Shown here: piece after piece, positions 23,593 through 33,912 of the stretch
How positions within the stretch are numbered: position 1 is the first letter of the stretch
Layout of the letters: each line of letters opens with the position of its first letter
Source of the DNA: Alopecurus myosuroides
Taxonomy: Eukaryota > Streptophyta > Magnoliopsida > Poales > Poaceae
Length of the DNA: 64,000 bases
Reading direction: 5' to 3'
NCBI GenBank assembly: GCA_028641055.1
Contig: CM054063.1
Coordinates: 51,585,827 to 51,649,826 of the forward strand
The notes under the pieces: model-generated
Databases searched by the model: none
Told to the model about the DNA's origin: nothing
Seen by the model: only the letters and a program-made list of their open reading frames with translations
Made by a program: the position numbers and the translations under genes

Positions 23593-25010
23593 CTACAATC
23601 TAGACAAGTTATCAGCAACAGGATTTTCATCACCCTTTCTATCCACAATATGCAAATCAAACTCTTGTAGCAACACCCATCTAATAAGACTAGGCTTAGC
23701 ATTTTTCTTTTCCATAAGGTATCTAATAGCAGCATGATCAGTATGAATAGTAACCTTTGAATCAACAATATAAGGCCTAAACTTATCACATGCAAAAACT
23801 ACAACTAAGAACTCTTTTTTAGTAGTAGCATAATTCTTTTGAGTAGCATCAAGAGACTTACTACCATAATAAATAACATTCAACTTCTTATCTATGCGCT
23901 GTCCAAGAACAGCACCAACAGCAAAATCACTAGCATCACACATAATTTCAAAAGGTAAATTCCAATCAGGTGGTTGAACAATAGGAGCAGTGGTTAAAGG
24001 CTTCTTTAAAGTTTCAAAATCTTCCTTACAATCATCATCAAAAACAAATGGTACATATTTTTGAAGAAGATTAGTAAGAGGCTTTGATATTTTAGAGAAA
24101 TCTTTAATTAACCTCCTACAAAAACCAGCATGACCAAGAACACTACGAATATCTTTAACATCCCTAGGACAGGGCATTTTCTCTATGGCTTCCACTTTAG
24201 CTCTGTCAACTTCAATACCTCTTTCAGAAATTCTATGTCCAAGAACAATTCCTTCATTCACCATAAATTGGCATTTCTCCCAATTAAGAACAAGATTAGT
24301 TTCCTCACATCTCTGCAAAACTTTATCAAGGTTGTGCAAACAATTATCAAAAGAAGTTCCATAGACGGAGAAATTGTCCATGAATACTTCCATAATTTCT
24401 TCACAAAAACCATGAAAAATAGCAGACATGCATCTTTGAAAAAGTAGCAGGAGCATTACACAAACCAAAAGGCATACATCTATAAGCATAAGTACCATAA
24501 CGACAAGTAAAGGTTGTTTTCTCTTGATCTTGCTTCCTAACAGCAATTTGAGAAAACCCAGAATAACCATCAAGAAAGCAAAAAATGAGTTTTCTTAGAC
24601 AACCTCTCTAGCATTTGATCAATAAAGGGCAAATGATAATGATCTTTCTTAGTAACTTTATTAACCTTCCTAAAATCAATGCACATTCTATAACCAACTA
24701 CTAATTTTTGTGGAATGAGCTCATTGTTTTCATTAGGAACAACAGTCATTCCTCCCTTCTTAGGGACACAGTGCATGGGGCTCACCCATCTACTATCAGC
24801 AATAGGAAAAATAATACCAGCATCAAGAAGTTTTAATACCTCATTTCTTACCACTTCCTTCATCTTAGGAATTAAACGGCGTTGATATTCAACTACTGGC
24901 TTTGCATCCGGTTCAATATTAATAGCATGCTGACATATAGTAGGAGAAATTCCCTTCAAATCATCAAGAGTATATCCAATAGCTCCATGGTGTTTCTTCA
25001 GAATTCCCAA
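23593..25010 (-). pseudogene. Athila reverse transcriptase and RNase H
   Basis: 25010-24570 holds the RT start: QRRLIPKMKEVVRNEVLKLL, WVSPMHCVPKKGGMTVV, MCIDFRKVNKVTKKDHY. A frame change near 24575 follows. 24573-23593 continues with [10 protein letters not shown], the Athila form of the catalytic box (first Asp kept, second replaced by Asn), then [16 protein letters not shown] and the RNase H block [19 protein letters not shown]...TDHAAIRYL...[10 protein letters not shown]. The first 45 or so residues of the second frame are out-of-frame noise. With the frameshift no active polymerase is expected. Confidence 0.85.
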
Positions 25011-25449
25011 TAATCTTTCTTCTTCTTCACCTGAAAGTTTAGCACTAATAATAACAAGATATATTTTCTTATCATCAAGATAAGCATATTAAGATCATTA
25101 GGCAGAGGTTTTAAATCAAAGACATGATCCTCCTTGGGTGGTAATGTCATACCCAAGTCTTCCACGGGTAAATTATGTTTCAGTATCACTCGTTGACGAA
25201 GAAGAATATCATCAATCTTATTTCTCTCTTCCATAAATACATCACTCTCATGGTCCTCCATATATTGCTGCAAAGCATTGTTAGGAGTAAGAGCAATAGA
25301 AGCAAGTTGTTCAAATTTAAAATTCTCATCAAGCAATTTAGATTCATAAGGTGCTCTAGCAAATTTGGAACAATTGAACTCATAAGATTTTCCATCAAAT
25401 TTAGTCAAAATCTTCTCTCTTTTACAATCTATAATAGCACCACAAGTGT

Positions 25450-26013
25450 TCAAGAAAGGTCTACCAAAATAATAGGACAAGTCTTACTAGCAGCCCTACC
25501 AAGTACTAAAAAATCAGTGGGGTATTTAGTCTTACCAAACAAAACATCCACATCTCTAACAATACCAATCGGAAAAACAATTTCTCTATTAGCAAGCTGA
25601 ATAACCACATCAATATCTTCAAGCTCACAAGAATCAATTTCATGCATAATTTCTCTATAAAGATCATAAGGTATGGCACTAGAACTAGCACCAATATCAC
25701 ACAAACCATAATAGCAATGATCACCAATCTTAACAGAAAGCACAGGAACACTAGTTTCCTTAGGTCTATAAGGATGAGAAACAATATCAGAAGCATCCTC
25801 ACAAAAGACAATGTGTCCATCCTCTACATTTCCACAAACAAGATCTTTCACTATTGCTACAGCAGGTTTAACAGTTATTTGTTCATCGGGTTCGATAGAT
25901 TTCTTATTACTCTTATTAACCACACAAGCCACCATAGAGTGTTCTTTCACCTTAGCAGGGAAAGGCATTCTTTCAACATAAGGCTCAGGAACAGCAGGAT
26001 TAACAACATGCAC
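25450..26013 (-). pseudogene. Athila protease region
   Basis: Contains the retropepsin active site as CYYGLCDIGASSSAIPYDLY (Asp in DIGAS replacing DTGA/DSGA) and the downstream GRAASKTCPIILVDL segment. It is in frame with gag but separated by stops. The next piece (25480-24998; YYFGRPFLNTCGAIIDC) is in another frame, so a frameshift lies near 25470. Confidence 0.75.
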
Positions 26014-26073
26014 TTCTATATTACTAGCAGGAACAATATCTTTATAAGGTGCATGGTACTTGTGATAATTCTT

Positions 26074-26871
26074 TTAAGGAATATCAAGATAGGAGGCAAA
26101 AGCCTTAAGTCCGTAAGAAAAAATTTGAGAATCAAGACCACAAACAGCACTAACATCATAGAAATCATTGGTTCCCATAAAAGATTTAATGCATTCATAA
26201 TCATAATTTATACCTGACTTTCTACCTTTGTCGTTCTCCCATCCTTCAGTGTTTTCTTGAATACAGTCAAGAAGATCACATTTAACTTCTTCCTTCATAC
26301 GTGTGAATGATCCATAATAAGAAGCATCCAATAAATCCTTATCATGAAGAGAAAGCCTTGCATAAAAATTATTGATCACAATATTTCTCGGGAGTTGATG
26401 AACGGGACATTTAAGCATTAGTAACTTCATTCTCCCCCACGCTTGGGCAATACTCTCTCCCTCATGAGGCAAAAAATTATAGATTTGATTCCGGTCTTTA
26501 TGAATCTCACTAGGAGGATAGAATCTAGAACAAAAGAGAGGAACAATTTCCTCCCATCCAATAGAATCACCATTCTTTAGTAATTTGAACCATGCAGCGG
26601 CTCTTTCTTTCAGCGATAAGGAAAGTAATTTCCTTTTAACTTGATCCACTGTAATACCTGCACACCTGAATAACTCGCATAATTCATGTATAAAGAGCAA
26701 ATGATCACGAGGATGGACGGTTCCATCCCCGTAATAGCAGTTATCCATAACACGTCCAACAATTTTCATAGGTATTTTATAAGGATCTAATTCAGCAGAA
26801 GACGGGTTACCAACTACCCTAGTAGCAACGGTAGAAGTACCCCTAAACAGAGAACCAAAAATATTCTCCAT
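26074..26871 (-). CDS. Athila gag (N-terminal part, 265 aa open frame)
   Basis: Capsid-type protein that packages the element RNA. The frame starts at ATG 26871, about 75 bases after the primer site, with MENIFGSLFRGT, then RDHLLFIHELCELFRCAGI, WFKLLKNGDSIGWEEIVPLF and FLPHEGESIAQAWGRMK, the retrotransposon-gag domain of grass Athila elements. It ends at a stop at 26074, shorter than expected for a full gag that runs into protease. The protease lies in the same frame beyond the stop, so a nonsense change probably ended a longer gag-pol frame. Confidence 0.8.
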   Translation of the reverse strand: MENIFGSLFRGTSTVATRVVGNPSSAELDPYKIPMKIVGRVMDNCYYGDGTVHPRDHLLFIHELCELFRCAGITVDQVKRKLLSLSLKERAAAWFKLLKNGDSIGWEEIVPLFCSRFYPPSEIHKDRNQIYNFLPHEGESIAQAWGRMKLLMLKCPVHQLPRNIVINNFYARLSLHDKDLLDASYYGSFTRMKEEVKCDLLDCIQENTEGWENDKGRKSGINYDYECIKSFMGTNDFYDVSAVCGLDSQIFSYGLKAFASYLDIP

Positions 26872-26944
26872 AATGAAATAAAACAGCAGACAGAAATAAA
26901 AACAACACTCACAATAAAAGTTTCTCTTACCAATAGCATTTCAC

Positions 26945-26962
26945 TCCCCGGCAACGGCGCCA
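26945..26962 (-). promoter_or_regulatory. primer binding site matching tRNA-Asp
   Basis: The plus strand reads TCCCCGGCAACGGCGCCA, identical as I know it to the 3' end of plant tRNA-Asp(GUC) including CCA. The element therefore carries its exact 18-base complement, 11 bases inside the 5' LTR. Confidence 0.85.
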
Positions 26963-26973
26963 GAAAATAGTCT

Positions 26974-28466
26974 TGATGACCCACAAGTATAGTGGGTGTA
27001 TCGTAGTACTTTTGATAAATAAGAGTGTCGAACCCAACGAGGAGCAGAAGGTATTGACAAGCAGGTTGGATAGATGATTCACTGTAAACACTAGCAAACG
27101 GGGTTTTGGTTGTTTTGGATATAGCAGATAAATAAAGTGTGAGTAAATAATATTGTAGCGAGTGGCCCAATCCTTTTGAGAGCAAAGGACAAGCCGGTTG
27201 AGTTACTTATGACTACCAAACATTCTCGAGGACACATGAGAATTTCGTCAAGTGCTTTCACTTCGTTACGGTTGATTAATACCCATTGGTTCATGAAGTG
27301 TTGTGTGGGTGAACCTATGCTAATGCACCACCCAACTAGGGCTAATACATACTTGTGATTATACCCCTCGTAAGCATCCGCAAATACAAGAAAGTAATTA
27401 AGATAAAACTAACCACAACCTTAAACTCCGAGATTCTACGCTCCCTCGTGCATTGGTTTCCTAACGGGGGTTTATGTTTCTGTCACTCCGGCAACCCCAC
27501 AATTAGTAGCCAAATACACAATGCATCCTCCTAGGCCCATAAAGGTGAAGTATCATGTAGTCGACGTTCACAAGACACCACTAGAATAATAGCACCACAA
27601 CTTAAATACCGAACCACGAGATATTACTTCAATATAACTTCACTACTAACATCATGACTTCTCCCATGTCCTCAAGAACTAAACGAACTACTCACAAGAC
27701 ATCATATGGATCATAATCAGAGGTGATATAATGGATGATAACAATCTGGTCATAAAGTGCTAACACCGATAAATCTCACAAGCATCAACTACTAACAAGT
27801 AATCCACACCGGGAGAGAGATCTAATGTAAAAACATGATAGGAGCCCCTAACTGTTACAGCGGGATGAAGGTGGATGATGAGGGTGATGGTGCTGGTGGT
27901 GATGATGATGACGATGACGATCTTGATGATTCCCGGAGCGATGATGGTGACGATGGCGGTGATTTCCCCTCTCCAGAGAGGAATTTCCCCGACAGATTTC
28001 TCACTGCTAGAGAGCTTTTCTCTCTCGGGTGTTTTCCGCCCCGAGGCGGCGGCGGAATAATTCTTCGATGATGGTCTAGGGCTTAGGGTTCCCTGGGGTC
28101 AAGTACGCGAAATATGTCGAACAGAGGTGAGCCAGGGTGGCCACACCATGTGGCAACGCGGCCAAGGGGGGCGCCACCCCATGGTGTGGGCCCCTGGTGC
28201 CCCCCATCCGGCTCTCCTCGTGGCTGGCTCCCTCTTCTGAACTTCTAAGATGCCTCCGGTGTCCCCCCTCTTATTCTGATTTTCTGAAATATGGTATCTC
28301 GACGGTGTTTTTTTCATCAGATTTCTGGTCCCGGTGTTTATTCTCCAAAAATTATGAAATATGCAAAAGAAGATAAAATAACATAAGGGATGCATCATAA
28401 CATGAAATATATCGATGAATAACAGAAAATAACAACATAAAACGGTGATGCAAAATGGACGTATCA
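26974..28466 (-). repeat. 5' LTR of the Athila element
   Basis: 1493 bp, minus strand, terminal TG...CA. It contains a 71-bp segment (28252-28322) absent from the other LTR. Poly-Asp-like ORFs here come from GATGATGAC repeats (about 27870-27960) and are not genes. Confidence 0.93.
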
Positions 28467-28830
28467 GCCGCCGACCGTGCACCTTCTAGGCCTTCTACTA
28501 TGCGCTTGCTACGTTCGCGGGCAGGACGGGGTTGGGATCACGTCCTGGGCGTGCCAGAGCATGTTGTGGCACCTCAAGGGGTTGCAGGACAACAACTCAG
28601 GCACGGAGCTGCCGATCGTCGCCGGCCTCCACGACCTACAGGACGTGCCGCTTGGTGTTGCTCATCGGGGTTTGATGGCGTGATGCTGACGGAGAGAGGG
28701 TGCCAGCCATGCAACAACTCATCAGTGAGGTGCTGGAAGTGTACCGGAAGGATTGCAGCGGCGAACAGCGACAAGGTTAGGATGTGCAGGCTGCTGGCTC
28801 TCTCCTCACCGTCCACCTCAGCAAAACAGC
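28467..28830 (+). other. right half of the MULE interior (GC-rich, captured-gene-like)
   Basis: After the GCCGC duplication, an open frame runs from 28472 (GTG at 28477) to a stop ending at 28683, with HLLGLLLCACYVRGQDGVG and a Cys-, Leu-rich start. It joins in frame with 17444-17519 when the Athila element is removed. GC content and codon-like composition suggest a captured gene fragment, but I do not recognise it. An overlapping frame 28455-28982 is less convincing because it runs through the terminal repeat. Confidence 0.4.
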
Positions 28831-28957
28831 TATCTAAAACAGCTCAGGGGGTCAACTACATGGTTTTGAAAAGATGTGGGGTTAAGTGTGCTAGTTTAGA
28901 CTTAAGGGTGCTGAGTCCAAGCTGTGAAACTTGTGGGGGGTTATATGGACTTCTTTC
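28831..28957 (-). repeat. right terminal inverted repeat of the MULE
   Basis: Reverse complement of the left terminal repeat with scattered mismatches and small indels. It ends GGACTTCTTTC just before the 9-bp direct repeat. Confidence 0.8.
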
Positions 28958-28966
28958 AATTGAAAA

Positions 28967-29348
28967 GAAAGCAAGCACTTGAGATCATCGGAGTCCATGA
29001 TCAAGCACATCACCGAATAGGGAAATTCCAAAAAAAAAAACCTAGCATTTGGAAGGGGCTTACCCATATATGGGGAAGAGCTCCTCGTTGCCGGCGCGCT
29101 GCCGCTCCCAGGTCGTGTGTGATCGCTCCCGAGGCGCACGCCGCTGCCCCGCACACTACGACTCCGATTTTGTCAAGCTCCCCCTCCCTCCCCCCTCCCC
29201 TACCTCTGCTGCCGGCGCTGGTCTCCGGTCGCCGGTTCGCATGGTGACAGTGTCCGCCTCAGCCTGGCGAGTAGTTGACCTCATGACAGTGGGGCCCAAT
29301 TGTCAAACGAACTAACTGTGGATTTATGTGCAAATAATTACGAATGTG
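28967..29348. other. intergenic; GC-rich part 29090-29300, no gene recognised
   Basis: Between the MULE target repeat and a small inverted-repeat element. The short frames (29049-29315, 28924-29247) have no family resemblance. Confidence 0.3.
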
Positions 29349-29680
29349 GCTTTTGGAGGCCAAGCTCTAGGGAGCTCGTTTTCTAAAAAGTTCAAAATCG
29401 GCATTTGAAAGTTTTAAAATTTCGGCAAAATATTCTAGATGTATATAATGATATGCTACTACTAGCGTGTAAATGACCAATCCGAACAGCCTACATCTTT
29501 AAAATTTGAAAATTTGTCAGATTTGTCATTTTGTGTAGCCTAGAATAATTTTGCATTGAATTTTGCACACAGTAAAGTTGTCCATTATCTACACCTAGGA
29601 TTGTTGTTTTGAATTTTTGAAATTTACAAATGCCGATTTTGTTTTTTTAGGGCTCCCTAGGAGCTTGGACTCCATTTTGA
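29349..29680. mobile_element. MITE-like inverted-repeat element
   Basis: Ends are inverted copies of about 65 bp with a shared core: CCAAGCTCTAGGGAGCTC on the left and, reversed, CCAAGCTCCTAGGGAGCCC on the right, followed on both sides by AAAATCGGCATTTG. The centre is AT-rich and non-coding. The exact edges and target duplication are unclear, so the superfamily is not assigned. Confidence 0.6.
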
Positions 29681-30233
29681 CTAAATTTTGTATGCAACGC
29701 ATTTTACTATGTGTTACCACAAAATAAACGTACAACGAGAGCGAATCTGAACACAGATCTAACGAAATCAATTTCGCAGCACATGACCACGTATAATAAC
29801 AACATTAGCTGTTGATCTTGATAAACCAAAGTACACCTAGTCTTGAAATCCTTGTTAACAATACAGAAAATATCTCTGATAACACTAATTGTGCTACAAT
29901 TTAATCCAAATTGCTGCTTGCAGGGTATGTGCACTGTAGCAACATATGCATGTCGTATTTCAAAGGTGCTAGCAATGTGAAAAACAGTCGGGCATAGTAC
30001 CTCCGTATCCCAAGACTTACACGTATTATTATTTCACAAACAGTAGGATTTTTTTTTACAGACATCTGCACTTTCATCTTTCCTTTTTTCTCTTCTTACT
30101 TTACTGTAAATGTAAACTAATCTTATCCTGTGGTATACGTATGATGTATCTAATTTGACCAATAACCTCCAAAATATGCAGCCAATGTTCACAAATCGAG
30201 GAATGTCCTTGGTTTTACTTGAATGATGGTCAT
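29681..30233. other. intergenic / 3' flank of the DA1 gene
   Basis: AT-rich, no gene. 'tagtacctccgta' near 29996 looks like one end of a decayed Stowaway, but no partner was found. The last 200 bp probably include the DA1 3' untranslated region. Confidence 0.4.
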
Positions 30234-33200
30234 CTAAGGAAAAGAACCAGTCATCTTCATGTGATCAAGGGTTCTTCTCAAGCCATATTGTTCGACCGCC
30301 CGGATGCCTGCCCGAAAACCATCTCCGTACTCCACGGAAGAATCTGTTTCGATCTGGTTCTTGATGAATGCCCCGAGCTTCTTCTCGAACTCCGTCTTTG
30401 CTCCCTTCTTCGAAGAGGTAGGATTTGAGGATGACGACGATGACGATGCTGCCGAGGTGGATGCGACGTTGCTAGCAGCGCCGGCGATGATTTCAGATTC
30501 GAGCCACATGTGGGATAGGACTTGACAGATGCCTTCTTCAACCTGAGGACTAAGGGTTCGGTATCCTGCAGTAAGAAAAAAAGATGATGCTGAGATTAGG
30601 ATGGGGATGCAAGTGAATCCTCCTGAAAACTGATGAGCATAGATACACTTACCTTTCAGGCGAAGATACGCGTGCATCATTTCGTGAGCAAGAATGGAAC
30701 CAGTCTGCAATCTGCATGGCAACTAAATTAACAGGAAAATCTATCTGGGAAAATACATACATAAGAACTTGGTGACAGGTCATGAATTTGGAATTAGCTG
30801 AGGCCTTTTAAGAACGACCAGAATAAGAAATAAGCAGTGGTACCTTGGTAGCCCATACAGTATAAGGATTGCAGTCACTTCACACCGCCGGACCAGCTTG
30901 TATGGTCCTGTAATCATGTCCATGATTCTGTTTCCTGGTCCAATCGTTGGTCTTCTCAGGATCTAGATGGATGCATCGAATTATTCAGTACATGGAAATG
31001 CAAACCGTAATCATTGCACATTCTTGTAGTCAAATGAATGCAGCGATGTGGTGGCATTTAGAAACTCACTGTTCTGACAATTTGTTCTTCAGAAAGACAT
31101 AGACCTCTGGTTTCAGGAAGGTGATGTCCCTGAGAGGAAGAAAAGTGAAGAACTCATAAGTCAGGAGTAATGAAGCAATGTGGGCACTAAATAACCAGCT
31201 TATCCTCCTACTTACACTTTTCTCAGCTTCCAATGCTTCATTCAGAGCCTGCCTCTCGACCAAGAGTAATGGAACTTGCTGTTCTACTTTCATATTCAAA
31301 CCTTCAAAAAATTCCTGAATATCCATGTAAAGGTGTTGGCATTCTGGAGAGTCCATTGTTGCAGAAGTGAGACATTCCAAGCAGAGTTTCCTCCCATCAT
31401 CTAATGTTATATATTTGCTGTCCGTTGGCTGAATTCAAGGATGAAAACAAAATTACTCTATGTATAATTCTTAAATGTCGCAGGAAATGGTTAAGCAAAT
31501 GCCCATACATCTAACGGGAAAAGGAATAATTGCATATTTAATTGAAATAACCAATATTGACACAGAACATACTTTGTAGCTATTAGTTTATTACATAAAC
31601 CTCAATTGAACGTTAGTTATACTAAGCCAGATTTTCAAGACTCTCACACTCAATTGTAGGTCGTTACTGAGAACAAAATGACAAAAGCAGGAATACATGC
31701 TCTAGCTATTTCCATGTATATTTACACTGATAATAAGTGGTTGTACTGGTCCTGAAAATCATTACTTAAAACTCATGTTTTCCAAAAATTAAAACTCTAT
31801 GCTTACTTCCAGTAACATGAACCAGCCAACCTGGAAAATTTGGTCTGGTTGAAAAATCTAATATCTTTACTGACCTCCATCCTTTCACAACTGCAACACC
31901 TGGGAGTGCCATCATCTTCATGGGAAGGACAGTACTTTTGCATCCAGAAAGGATGTGCTCGGTATTCAATCAGGCCATTCCTATTTGTTGGAATCTGGGA
32001 AAGAAAATGCAATATTCATGATTCAACTCACAAAGCAAGAATTTAACTCTCCAACAACTCCATGATGTTCCATAAACATGCTTGGAGAACACGTACAAAG
32101 TTTTTGCAGACATCGCATTTTGGATGAAAAAAATCTTTATAGCAAGATTTGTGGTACGGCTGGTCTTCATGCATAGCGAACTGCATAGAAAAAACACCAA
32201 CATTAATTATTTATCTAATTAAAGCATGGCAGATGGAGGTAGTCGACTTTTATACCTCATACTCAGAAATGGGCTTATTGCAAGCAAAGCATCTGAAGCA
32301 CTGAGGGTGCCAAACTGCATCCATACAACTAAGAAAGCGTCCATGACCAATTGGATTTTTGCACCCAGCACAAGTCCTACACAAGTCGGAAATAGCTATG
32401 AATAAACAGAAGCATAGAATAGTAGGTTCTTCTCATCAAATCAAGACTGGCAACCAAACTACTGATGCTGCTCATTTTATAACGAAAGAAGGATGGCGGT
32501 TCAGAGCTAATCATTCTGTGACAGAAAAACTGACTGCTAGTATCACTATGTAAGACTAACTATTCCGGAATTTCATGGAACCTGCAAGCTGGTAGAAAAT
32601 ACAAATTACTGACCCTCTTTATTTTTCGAGAAAACTACTGACCCTCTTTATTTTTCTAGAAAACTATTGACCCTCTTTATGACTTTCTCTTTACCATTTA
32701 AGTGTGAGCTGATCATCCAACTATACAACTTATATCTTTATTAGATTTTCAGATAAAATGGAGGGAGTGGCACTAGTTTTGCAACAGTAAAAAATAGTGG
32801 TTTATAAACACTTATATTTAGATTAAAAAAATTGTATCAGCCATTTCAGAACTTCATAGCAAAAATTTTGTGTTTCAAAACAGAGACAGGGACATGGAAT
32901 GCAGCAGGAGAAGAAACATACATATTGGGAACATTACCAGAATATAACATGCATTGAGAAAAGAGCAAAACAACTTGTAATTTTTGCAATTAAAAAATTG
33001 TTAAAAAATGAATTATCAAATAAATCATAAAATCCAGTAGGCACCTGTATCCACTTGAGGGGAAGACAGGCTGAGGTGGCTCCCTGGTTGGGATACTCTC
33101 TGATGGAACATTCGCAACAGGAACATGTTGATGAGGAGGAGACTCGGTATTAAGGCTCTCTTGTAGAGCTCGTGCAAGTTGTTCATCTTCCTCCAAACTA

Positions 33201-33912
33201 TAATCAGGAGCTGCATCTAAATCACCAATGAAAATGGTGAATAAAATATCTTTTACTCAGTAAGTGACTGTACTAGATCATCTCCATTGCGGAAGCAACT
33301 GTTCCTAAGGAAATACTATTTTTTAGCATATAAGACAAGATAATCAGATACCAAATAAAATACATGAAGAGATAATAGGATAAGAGTTGCTTGGGTAATA
33401 CTAACCAATGGCCTTTCCCTTATTCGGATCTCCCTCCGCTAGGGATAGCGCAATAGCTCGATCCATATCTTCATTGTCGCTCTCGTCATATGCACCCTAC
33501 AGTAATCACGGCAAAGCAACTTGAACAACCTTCGTTTTATACCAGGTATGTGCATCCTACCTAAAGGTCCTGAATAGTGACATAAAACAGCAACTTGTTC
33601 TAACTTCTATTGAATATGTTTATGCTTCTTTGTGTAGATAGGCTTCTATATGAACAAGAAAGAACTAGTTACAATAGAACTAGAAACAGTAGGAGACTCT
33701 CCTGCTATAATTCCTCAAAGAAAAAGAAAAACAATAGAACTAGAAAGGACAAATGATTGAGAAGTATGCATATGGGTAGAAAGAGAGTAAATAAATGAGA
33801 AGAAGCTAACTTTGCTGTGATCAGGTGAATTGCTTTCATGCCAGTTGCCATCATAATGACCCCTTGAAACTCTGTTTACCGAGCCTTTAAAGATTTTATT
33901 TAACCAACCCAT
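30234..33912 (-). CDS. DA1: DA1-type LIM-domain ubiquitin-activated peptidase
   Basis: DA1 proteins limit the period of cell proliferation in plant organs: ubiquitin binding and ubiquitylation activate the peptidase, which cleaves growth regulators. Coding exons on minus: 33912-33811, 33496-33406, 33216-33045, 32376-32256, 32180-32097, 31994-31875, 31428-31216, 31129-31070, 30962-30844, 30711-30653, 30565-30234. All introns are GT-AG. The sum is 1473 bases, 490 residues plus TAG. Start [14 protein letters not shown] is the conserved family start. Two UIM-like helices (about residues 44-56, [12 protein letters not shown], and 72-86, [13 protein letters not shown]), a LIM finger from residue 124 ([14 protein letters not shown]...), and peptidase motif HEMMH at 370-374 in [18 protein letters not shown]. 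The C-terminus keeps the conserved EYGDGFRAG...LRRTLDHMK. No lesion seen; slightly shorter than Arabidopsis DA1. The paralogue class (DA1 or DAR) is not resolved. Confidence 0.95.

Larger units (their letters stand above)
17520..28466 (-). mobile_element. complete Athila-lineage Gypsy retrotransposon
   Basis: 10,947 bp with two long LTRs (TGATACGTCC...GGTCATCA on the minus strand) and a 5-bp target duplication, GCCGC at 17515-17519 and 28467-28471. The tRNA-Asp primer site, gag, protease, RT, RNase H, integrase order and the FMDNF replacement of the usual YxDD box are Athila-type. Coding regions are interrupted by at least five frame changes. A 3.3-kb post-polymerase region carries an accessory ORF, itself split by a solo LTR. 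Inserted into the right half of the MULE interior. Related grass families include Sabrina and WHAM, but I cannot assign one without alignment. Confidence 0.93.
11319..28957. mobile_element. Mutator-like element (about 0.95 kb before later insertions)
   Basis: The two ends are long imperfect inverted repeats beginning GAAAGAAGTCC. They are flanked by a 9-bp direct repeat with one mismatch: AATTGGAAA at 11310-11318 and AATTGAAAA at 28958-28966. Nine-base duplications with long TIRs are typical of Mutator superfamily elements. Removing the LINE and the Athila element with one copy of each target duplication leaves about 950 bp, too short for a transposase, so it is non-autonomous. Its interior is GC-rich and holds a short ORF, as in Pack-MULEs. 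The source gene was not recognised. Confidence 0.75.
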
